A stretch of DNA of 64,000 bases from Xylogone sp. PMI_703 (taxonomy: Eukaryota > Ascomycota > Leotiomycetes): assembly GCA_021399445.1 (NCBI GenBank), contig JAJTUQ010000002.1:6324001-6388000 (forward strand), in the 5' to 3' direction. Every line of letters begins with the position of its first letter. Positions within the stretch are counted from its first letter, which is position 1. The translations under genes and the position numbers were made by a program. Below the pieces are notes generated by a model. The model was not told where the DNA came from. It did no database searches and was given only the letters and a program-made list of their open reading frames with translations. Shown piece by piece: positions 57,501 through 64,000 of the stretch.

Positions 57501-60500
57501 GATTGGTGAAGACCGGTCTACGATTGGCACTTGAATGTTTCTCGCTGGCGTGGGTTGGTACCATGCTGGTGATTCTACTTCACGATGTGTATTGGATTCA
57601 AGCTCGGCTTCATTCAGAGTGGTCATTATGGCGTCGATCTCTTCGAATGTTGGCTCGCGGCTGATTACCTCCGATTCAACTACTGAAACCATCGAAGGTT
57701 CTTCCGGCGGTAGCGAAGCTTGGAATGCAGCAGCTTCATGTTGATCGAGTGGCTCCTGGGGTGGTGGACTCATGGCATATCTGGAAGAAGAGAGACCACT
57801 AACCCGGCGAGGAGCTGGTTCTTGCTCAATTGGTTTTTGAATTTCAGATTCAACAGGGTTGAAATCGAAAGCTCCTGGACGGAACACGAAAGGTTTGGCA
57901 GTAGCAGACAATGAATTCTTCTTATGCTTTTTGGGCGTCTCGTCCATTGAATTTTGGTCTACATTTGGATGATCTGCTTCACCTTCAGATGTATATTGGT
58001 CAGTTGTAAATGGCCTTGCCGCATTGAACTCTTCTGCTTGTTTCTGGTCCTGGAACTCCCAGGGAGAGAACTCTGCAGAGTTCTCTTTGTCGGCAGGAGA
58101 AACAATTCCAGGTCTGACTTCTTTCGGAGGAGATTGTTCCCGAGTTGTTTCGGAGAGTGGCATGTTGGGTTCAGCAAAGACAGGTACCGAGTCTCCATCA
58201 TCCTTATCGCCGCGGGCTCTCTTGAAACGTCCTTCTCCTTGAGTGATACGTCCGTCTGCGTCAATCGCAGTATCCTCCTCAATATGTTGAGAGTTGCTGC
58301 TATCAGGGCGAATGATAGGAATTGCTTTTGACTTCTTGCTGGTTTTGGAGGTTCCAGTTGCACTTAGGTCAATATTACCAGAAAAAATTGGTGCATTAGA
58401 ATTCCCAATTGAAGGAGAGAAGTTGAAAGACGGGGTAAATGCAGGCGCATCTGGCCTAAAGGTAGGTCCACCTGCAGAAAAGCTGAATTCGCTGCGGCGA
58501 GGTGTAAATGCTGGAGCTTCCACATTAATTTTACTCGAGCCGAATGATGATTGATTGCGGAAATGGCTGAAGGCATTCTGAGATGGCAAAGTAGGTGAGG
58601 TGAGAGGGTTGCTCGCTCCGAATCCGAAGTTATTAGCGTTGAATGAGAACGCAGTAGGATTTAATGCATGAGAAGGGTCAAACTTAAATTCCTTTGCAGC
58701 GACATTAAGTTTCGAAAAGGATGCCTTGGCACTATGCTGTGTTGTTCGCGAGCCATTATCGAATCCATTGATGTTCTCATTAGGATTGGCCCAAGGGTTG
58801 CTCGACAGAGACATAGACCTGTCATGTCCACCGTCACTTGTATCCAATCCTTTAACAGGGGAGTTGATATTGCTAGGGTTTGTCTCGATATCTGAATTAG
58901 CATCTGCGGCTGCAGGGTTCGAGCTAGATAATGGTATCGATTTAGATTCATTAACACCTGCGGCATCACTTGATTCGGCAGAGTCCTGGAAGGGACGCTG
59001 AGATAACGAATGGCCTCTGCTATGGGGTTGCGGGTGATGTAAAACTGGTCCCTCATCGGATTCATCAGCGAAACGGGAGGCACCCAGCCCCTTCTTAAGA
59101 CCGGAGACCACGCGAATACCATTTGTCTCTTTGTCGGTAACAGGAACCTGCGCCACGTGTCCGGAGTCGGCTTGGTCGGAATGGGGGCTGTAATCATCGT
59201 GCTCTAGTTGTCGTTGGAACTGCTCTTCAAGGTGGTATTCTGCATCGTTGATCTCTTGTTGCAAACTTGAATTCGGATTGTGCTTCATGCTTTGGCTTGC
59301 ATCCGGTGTAATCGAAGCGCTCTTTCCTTCGTCATTTTTGCCTATGTCCTCATCTATTTCACGAACCTCTTGGAGGAGAGGCGACGGGATTCCAGTAGGA
59401 GTATGCAGGGATAACTGGTGGTGATGTGAGAACTGAGTTTGTAATTGCTGTTGCCGCAGTTGTGTTACGACATCACCGGGCTGGAAGTAACCATCGGGTA
59501 CAAAGGCTGGATTATGCACAACCGGAGATGCTCCTCTAGCAGAGCCTTGCTGGAGAAGCATGTGTTGCGGAGACCAGATACCAGGAGATGGTTGCTGGGG
59601 ATACTGGAATGGGGATCCATAGGGGTGTTCAGTCCCCCCAGTGACCGAGATTGATGTTGTCCGTCTTGGATTGAACTTGCCCTGAGTGAGGGCCTGGAGA
59701 GAAGCTGGAGAAGCAATTGAGCCAGGATTAGAACTCTGGCTGGTTGAGACCCCGGGTACAAGGACGGGAGAGAAGAGGTTATGATGTGCAGCATGACTGC
59801 TAGCTGCAGACGACGCTGGGATTGGGGGCGAGAAGGGTAAGGGAGGGTATTGTAGAGAAGTCTGTCTGCTCATGGACGTGGCCGGAGATATAGTTGGGGC
59901 TGCCTCCTCACCAAATGATACGCCCAACGCTCGTAGCTTTGCCTCCTTCAACTCTTCTACATAAGCATCCCATTCCTTCTTATCAGGAATGCTGACGTGG
60001 AAGTTCCTCTTCTCCCTTTCGGACAGTACTTCTTCCAGGTTGGGCCATAGGGCCCTACTTTGGCCCTGTTCTATACCGCCATCAACCACAACTGTGTCTC
60101 CAAGGTCAAATCCTCTTGTATTATATCCAAGCTGCTCCCATTCCCTGAACATGGCAGCCACCTCTTTAGCAGTCATAGGTGCAGGGGCTTTACCAACTTT
60201 ACCACGCTCCTCATCCCATGGCAACAGTACCACGATATTTTTCCCTTTCCACGGGACCTTCTTCTTTGTTCGAGGTGGGCCGGGCATTGGAGAAGTTGCG
60301 GATGTAGGAACTGGTGACATTGATGCCTCATGCTTAGACGTGGATGGATGTATATGTAATCTGGGAGCATTTTCGGCCGGAGGAGGTGGCAATGGTTTCT
60401 CATCAATTGCCCTTAAGCCTCCCACATCTGGTTCGGTACCAGCTATGGCAGCTGAGGATCCCAAGTTATCTACTACAGACATGATGTGCGTGTTGTCCTT

Positions 60501-61454
60501 TGCAGGATCTTCGAAATCCTCTTGCGTGACCGTTTCGGTGCTAGTACGTCGTCGGTGACGGGAGGGTCTGTACCCACTACGCGGAATTTCCCTTTTGTTT
60601 AAAAAGGATTTCAGAGTAGGTGTCCTCGGATCCGTATCCTGCTCAAGCCAATCCGAGGCGTTTTCGGAGATTGATCCACTCAATGAAGAGGGTTCGCTGT
60701 CTCCAGGATCGTCACTTAACCAGTTATATTTCTCTGCAGTAGATTCACCCCCGGTATGTTGGCGAATCCAATCCTCTGTTAGACCTGCTGCCGGCCGCCG
60801 TGCTCGATTTATCAATACCGCTGCACTCACCCCAAGAAGACCACCGGAAACGGCTCCAGGAAGGGGACCGGGAAGAGATCCAAAATCAGATGGGGTTGTC
60901 GACCGCGGAAAAGAAGGTGCAGGACGCAGGAAGGGAGTGTGGAACTCGAGGTGGCGGATCGGAGAGTCCCCGGAGGTCTCGCTGCTGCTTACGGTGCTGC
61001 TGGGCCCACGAGAGCGGGCGTCGAATTGGGAATCTGTTGGTTGTTGGTAGGGCGACCCCCAGCTCGCGGTGAAGTACCGACTGCTACCCTCTGACCGAGA
61101 CGTCGATGGTGGGGTTCGATGGAAATCAAGTGTACGGCCCAGGAAAGTCGGCGCTGGAAGTGGTGGCAGCAGCGGTGACGAACCCCCGTCCGCAGTGGAG
61201 CTGCTCGATAGGGCTGGCGATTCAGGAGGCTCCTGGTATTGTATCGATATTTGAACGGTTCCGTCCTCTGCAGATGCAGGAGGAGGATGAGGCGACGAAC
61301 GCAATGCAGATGTTGTCTGAATATTTGCTGGGAGTGATGTCAGTACGGTACCACGATCTGGGAGGGGCCATTGCGACAGATAGAGATGGAGATCAGAGCC
61401 CAGCCGTACCTGAATCAAGGGAGACTCAGTTGCAGACGATGCTGGAGTCGCCTG
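54585..61454 (-). CDS. Giant coiled-coil protein of unknown function (start codon not located)
   Basis: An uninterrupted frame of about 6.9 kb encodes more than 2,270 residues. I do not recognise a named family, though blocks such as KNIVVLLPWDEERGKVGKAP look conserved in Pezizomycotina. The N-terminal ~1,400 residues are disordered and Ser/Pro-rich, with RARRPAAGLTEDWIRQHTGG, the KNIVVLLPWDEE block followed by EVAAMFREWEQLGYNT, and scattered FG dipeptides (NNFGFGASNP, SSFGSSK). From about residue 1520 to 2110 there is a nearly continuous coiled coil (ERLEREIERLEGGEKEG and similar). The basic tail has PRRGPPSTPPMMRRSNYDTD. A cytoskeletal, septal or spindle-pole scaffold is plausible but inferred. 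No ATG occurs in frame before about residue 313. A 3' splice site at 61455 suggests a short upstream coding exon, one weak candidate starting at 61672. Confidence 0.75.
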   Translation of the reverse strand, partial: QATPASSATESPLIQVRLGSDLHLYLSQWPLPDRGTVLTSLPANIQTTSALRSSPHPPPASAEDGTVQISIQYQEPPESPALSSSSTADGGSSPLLPPLPAPTFLGRTLDFHRTPPSTSRSEGSSRYFTASWGSPYQQPTDSQFDARSRGPSSTVSSSETSGDSPIRHLEFHTPFLRPAPSFPRSTTPSDFGSLPGPLPGAVSGGLLGVSAAVLINRARRPAAGLTEDWIRQHTGGESTAEKYNWLSDDPGDSEPSSLSGSISENASDWLEQDTDPRTPTLKSFLNKREIPRSGYRPSRHRRRTSTETVTQEDFEDPAKDNTHIMSVVDNLGSSAAIAGTEPDVGGLRAIDEKPLPPPPAENAPRLHIHPSTSKHEASMSPVPTSATSPMPGPPRTKKKVPWKGKNIVVLLPWDEERGKVGKAPAPMTAKEVAAMFREWEQLGYNTRGFDLGDTVVVDGGIEQGQSRALWPNLEEVLSEREKRNFHVSIPDKKEWDAYVEELKEAKLRALGVSFGEEAAPTISPATSMSRQTSLQYPPLPFSPPIPASSAASSHAAHHNLFSPVLVPGVSTSQSSNPGSIASPASLQALTQGKFNPRRTTSISVTGGTEHPYGSPFQYPQQPSPGIWSPQHMLLQQGSARGASPVVHNPAFVPDGYFQPGDVVTQLRQQQLQTQFSHHHQLSLHTPTGIPSPLLQEVREIDEDIGKNDEGKSASITPDASQSMKHNPNSSLQQEINDAEYHLEEQFQRQLEHDDYSPHSDQADSGHVAQVPVTDKETNGIRVVSGLKKGLGASRFADESDEGPVLHHPQPHSRGHSLSQRPFQDSAESSDAAGVNESKSIPLSSSNPAAADANSDIETNPSNINSPVKGLDTSDGGHDRSMSLSSNPWANPNENINGFDNGSRTTQHSAKASFSKLNVAAKEFKFDPSHALNPTAFSFNANNFGFGASNPLTSPTLPSQNAFSHFRNQSSFGSSKINVEAPAFTPRRSEFSFSAGGPTFRPDAPAFTPSFNFSPSIGNSNAPIFSGNIDLSATGTSKTSKKSKAIPIIRPDSSNSQHIEEDTAIDADGRITQGEGRFKRARGDKDDGDSVPVFAEPNMPLSETTREQSPPKEVRPGIVSPADKENSAEFSPWEFQDQKQAEEFNAARPFTTDQYTSEGEADHPNVDQNSMDETPKKHKKNSLSATAKPFVFRPGAFDFNPVESEIQKPIEQEPAPRRVSGLSSSRYAMSPPPQEPLDQHEAAAFQASLPPEEPSMVSVVESEVISREPTFEEIDAIMTTLNEAELESNTHREVESPAWYQPTPARNIQVPIVDRSSPIRLQPQNAMRGDAPSPSPRRYGGAAPQQLFTQPQDDPFTGPGIPFKSESPVRRLNRGDSLPASEWDDVISATDEAKLGSRSRFFDNHVNDLVGGLLSERLDPLEKTLETIQSSLEMLSAGASSSRRERRSMSAELAESDADDEDDDELPRRSLSPRRDRRLEKIRIIVTEALAAQQSAAAAVNQTPSVPAPSADIIKALEDMKEQFGQSMRLDFRGEDLRNVVEEAVEKRMPAPSGPTVDEAAIAREAVATARIAELEEKLRLVDSKSEQEIQNRRAAEDRLAEVQRLLRISSEEEVRLRETVDERDNKIKQIVEERDQKVRSAEESRTKAMMRITMLEAVQDNAQKTQSELSNRLTLSENELREARKEVQQWQMEAEKASEKAKRHIDDAEQANETNKQLRRAFENLRLQMEESIRVREGMRGKFNDLQEDMARAAREISQENAQRAKKEQELIARQEVLDARLQAEARTRERLEREIERLEGGEKEGMRAISECKRLEAVITEMKADLHQAQKDAQRYKRDFEEARESGAREVQRTKQYMQAEMESALSESNAAREDMETQISRLRAEIDQIRLDSDTAREKHDMLLEEANASKRMLVEELKRKHADRIEDLQTQHERQLSNAIEDAQRSEQHLLERLSLSTSKTEHLQDKVSHLEEKIQIAQSAANAAAKAARSMSASSSHYEAPYKSFSHDVPEKISPQALRESIMVLQDQLQDREQTIEKLEQQLANVDLDAPNKVSKRDDEIMWLRELLAVRKSDLQDIIDVLSTDQYDPNAIKDAAIRLKANLQMEEQERERAMNGGSALSLPNIAASLREAATPRVAQAVGPLAAAWGSWRKSREPSVSEPTSNGATPSKAGPAGQSFLSGLLTPPASSVRQTPPSTQPTAFGNTGQRFTPQQQTPRAPVLSSRRQEKMPIRSSPRRGPPSTPPMMRRSNYDTDARAENFSDAGFYDDDESTVDDNIYGANFGQ

Positions 61455-63133
61455 CTACTGTGTCTCTTAGGCGTTACTTGACTTCACAGACTCGACGCCA
61501 ATCAATGCTTAGTCGGAGCCCACAGATGCCGTAGAGGGGATCTGGGCAGGGTCGCGACGCGCTCGAACAAAAAAATGCACAGAAATTCCAGAAAACCGAA
61601 CAACGCGCAGAATCGACAACTAAAGGAGTGACATTGGCAGGATTAACAAACAGCCAGAAAGGATGCAGACATTTGACCAAGCCAGCAATATTGAAGCACA
61701 CACAGATGGGGATGCGTGCGGTTCTCCGGGGCAGAGCGGAGTTGGGGAGGAGGGAAGGTGGAATTGTGATGAGTGCATGAAAGGAGGAGAAATCAAGAAA
61801 GTTTACGTGGTTCAGGCAATTTGTTGTACTGGGACGGGCCAGACAGGGGTGTGCGAGTTTCGTTCGGGCGGCCTGTCAGGAGAAGGCGCTGCCCCAGTGC
61901 GCTCTGCAGGGGTTCCCTTTCGCGCAAACCCTCTTTGTGTGGAGAATCGAACCTCTTCTCATTTCATCGTGAAATTATCCCGTTTTAAGTCGCCTTGCCT
62001 TAATGTATTACCATTGCGAATAAGTACCTATTCATTATTATTGATGCCACCTCTCGCGAGCGCCTAATCCATCACGGCTTACTTATCGTTGCGTTGCACA
62101 TGCAAAACCCGTAGGCGTTCCCATGCTTACTCCGACCTGCCAACGCATACAGTCACAAGAATCCACCTCGTTGGAATGCACGATGAGCCGCAGAAGGCAA
62201 CCGGTCCCCGTTTCCAAATCTGGCCCACTATCAGTAGTTCTGGCACCAGCACCAGCACCATCTAACGCAGACTATTTTGGCGCATTAACAGCTTAACTAC
62301 TGCGAACGCGAAATAAGAAAAAAAAAGGGGGTATCTAGCTAGGAAAGAGGCTAGAAGGTACTCTCGAGCTTCTATCGGCAGTAACTAAGCGCCTCGAGAA
62401 GAAAACATGTGACACCCGATATGGTAATAAAATGCCGTCTTACACAACTACTGCATACTACAGACAATACCCGACACGCGTATCGCGTATCAATATCGTA
62501 CGAAACCAGGATCTTGCGCGGAGATTTCAATCAACTATCAATCAATTCGCGCTAATTATGACGGTAAATATACAGTATATCGCACATGCAAGTGGAATTC
62601 CCTGGCTGCTGCAGAACGGTACGGGTAATCGGAGGTGAGACAGTGGATAACCTTAAACTCCGCCACCTTTTTCATGTACTCCAGCCTCTCTCCCGTGTCG
62701 CGATCTGATTAAACCATAAACGCGCACTAGCTTTGATGACGCGCTGTGGTCTGTACGGCTTGGAACCTTGCAATCGAAGATCAAGCTTTGTTGCTGTCAT
62801 GATGTAAGAGCAATCTAGAAGCAATGAGTATGGCAATCGTACTGTAATTCTTTTAACTCATTTAGGCATTCTACAGAATCTAGCTAATAACAATAAGGAG
62901 CGTCGTATTATTTTTATTTTCTAACACTAATGCTGAAAAGCATTGCAGATCTCTGTCTAGACTCCGATATGTGGTGTAATCATCTACTAGACATCGTACA
63001 TCATGTACACAGCGTTGCCGATACGCGTATCAGGCAAACACTCACCGAACAAAATCATTCCTCTGAACGCCTGGATGTGACAATCACGATGCCATCCAAC
63101 CTTTGCATTTCAAGCAGTGTGGAAAGGCCCCTT
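61455..63133. other. 1.7-kb region between giant gene 5' end and PQ-loop gene 3' end
   Basis: Should contain the first exon and promoter of the giant gene (roughly 61460-61800). The rest shows no supported gene; open frames here lack family features. Confidence 0.4.
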
Positions 63134-64000
63134 TTACTCGACAGCCAAGGTTGATGGTTTGGGCGCATACATCCTAAACTGGACAAAGATGATCGCATCC
63201 TCTGCCATTGTACCGAGAGATCCAATCAGCCACGGGAGATTGGTGAGCAAGTAATCCTTCTCCAAAGAATGGCACAGAATTCCGGCACCATATGTGGCAT
63301 TTCCTAGTAGAGATAACAAAAAGAATAGAAGCGCAAGCCCTGTAAGTAATTAGAAACTGTAGCCGGCAATCAACTAAGTAGATAATGATTACCTTCGCAT
63401 GATTTATCTCTGTAGTTCTTTATGATTTGTGGAATTCGAGCACTGATTGCAACGTTAGGAAATCTCAACATCTCGCAATGGCGGTGAAACACTCACCCCA
63501 AGTAACAAATTGCGCTGATATATCCCAGGATCTCAGCTCCAACAGGTATGTTCGTTGTCTCGGGACTTTCTCTTTGATCGGGAACTGGCGTCCAGATACC
63601 GGATCGCCATGCAATTGCCCATCCTGCCGCCCCGACAATCATGACCATGGCGATACTGACCGTATTTCGCACCCATGAGCTTCCATTTGAATTTTCATCT
63701 TCTTCCAATATCTTCGCCAGGGAATCCCGCTGCTGTCCACTTCGCGCAGAGGAACGTCTTCTATGGGAGCCTGGTAAACCTGTTGTATCACTGCTTCGTC
63801 GCCTACTGAGGAGTGGCTCTTCCTCTGACGCCGCCGATGCAACGGATGGGTGCCTTTGGGCACGGTTGGCGTTCACATGGTTGTAGTAGAGACATTGGCT
63901 GATAAGCACAAAATCGGCGAGACAGAAGTATACCGCAAGTGCAGTAACTGTAGGAACAAGCCCGGCCCAGATAGCACCTGGATTGGAGGTCAGTATAAGG
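63134..64000 (-). CDS. PQ-loop vacuolar amino-acid transporter, Ypq/Rtc2-like (5' end beyond window)
   Basis: C-terminal part of a seven-helix PQ-loop transporter, probably a vacuolar exporter of cationic amino acids. Exons seen: about 63978-63497, 63442-63393 (50 nt) and 63339-63134. A splice acceptor near 63979 suggests another exon outside the window. The visible part starts GAIWAGLVPTVTALAVYFCLADFVLISQ. A polar loop follows (EEEPLLSRRRSSDTTG, with a possible acidic dileucine-type vacuolar sorting signal EEEPLL), then helix VRNTVSIAMVMIVGAAGWAI. The second PQ-loop is LGARIPQIIKNYRDKSCEGL, with the Pro-Gln pair across a splice junction region. The end is FLLSLLGNATYGAGILC and FVQFRMYAPKPSTLAVE. 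Incomplete only because of the window edge. Confidence 0.88.

Noticed and set aside
61663..62067. Plus-strand open frame of 134 codons
   Set aside because: No domain, no codon or composition signature, and it overlaps the expected promoter and first exon of the giant gene.
1..64000. tRNA, rRNA or CRISPR features
   Set aside because: I looked for tRNA T-loop-like GGTTCGA strings (for example near 22902, 12674 and 50331). None is flanked by a matching acceptor stem. No regularly spaced repeats exist.

Overview
The window is nuclear DNA of a filamentous ascomycete (Pezizomycotina). Genes are split by short introns (about 46-190 nt, mostly 50-60) with GT...AG ends and CTAAC/CTAAT-like branch sites. 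The proteins are fungal types: a Sho1 osmosensor, a Cdc11/AspA septin, a Krev-1/Rsr1 GTPase, a Cti6-type PHD protein and a DUF1752 protein. A leotiomycete is my best guess but I cannot prove it from the sequence. I found no transposon, rRNA, tRNA or CRISPR array.

Layout, left to right. 0.3-5 kb: an MFS transporter (-), a HAD phosphatase (+) and a 2OG-Fe(II) oxygenase (+). 5.5-10.4 kb: a conserved Arg-rich protein of unknown function (-), divergent from a CTI6-like PHD-finger gene (+). 10.8-17.1 kb: a leucine-catabolism cluster made of the methylcrotonyl-CoA carboxylase beta subunit (-), isovaleryl-CoA dehydrogenase (+) and methylcrotonyl-CoA carboxylase alpha subunit (+). Together these three genes encode two consecutive mitochondrial steps. 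17.4-22.5 kb: an NAD(P)HX epimerase (-), a vacuolar amino-acid transporter (-) and a dynactin p22/p24 subunit (+). 25.2-33.8 kb: SHO1 (+), a Bax-inhibitor-1 family protein (-), a septin (-) and a PROPPIN (+). 33.9-37.1 kb: a spliceosomal RRM protein of the Ist3/RBMX2 type (-) and a dynein light intermediate chain (+). 37.7-40.9 kb: a secretory membrane protein with a His-rich segment (-) and a mitochondrial-type short-chain dehydrogenase (+). 44.9-46.7 kb: a DUF1752 protein behind a 4-kb gene-free upstream region. 52.5-53.7 kb: a nine-exon Rap/Rsr1 GTPase behind a 5.8-kb gene-free region. 54.6-61.5 kb: a giant coiled-coil protein of more than 2,270 residues (-). 63.1 kb to the right edge: the 3' part of a PQ-loop vacuolar transporter (-).

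Exon boundaries were assigned by eye from splice signals, reading-frame continuity and family knowledge. For every complete multi-exon model the summed exon length is a multiple of three. The most unusual points are: a PROPPIN intron that keeps frame only with a GG...AG boundary; a 10-nt microexon in the GTPase gene; start codons in 4-nt and 6-nt coding exons; a 51-nt intron with no in-frame stop in the dynactin gene; a short hairpin-forming inverted repeat just upstream of CTI6; and recurrent GTAC-type palindromes and TACGGAGTA motifs in the long intergenic stretches.
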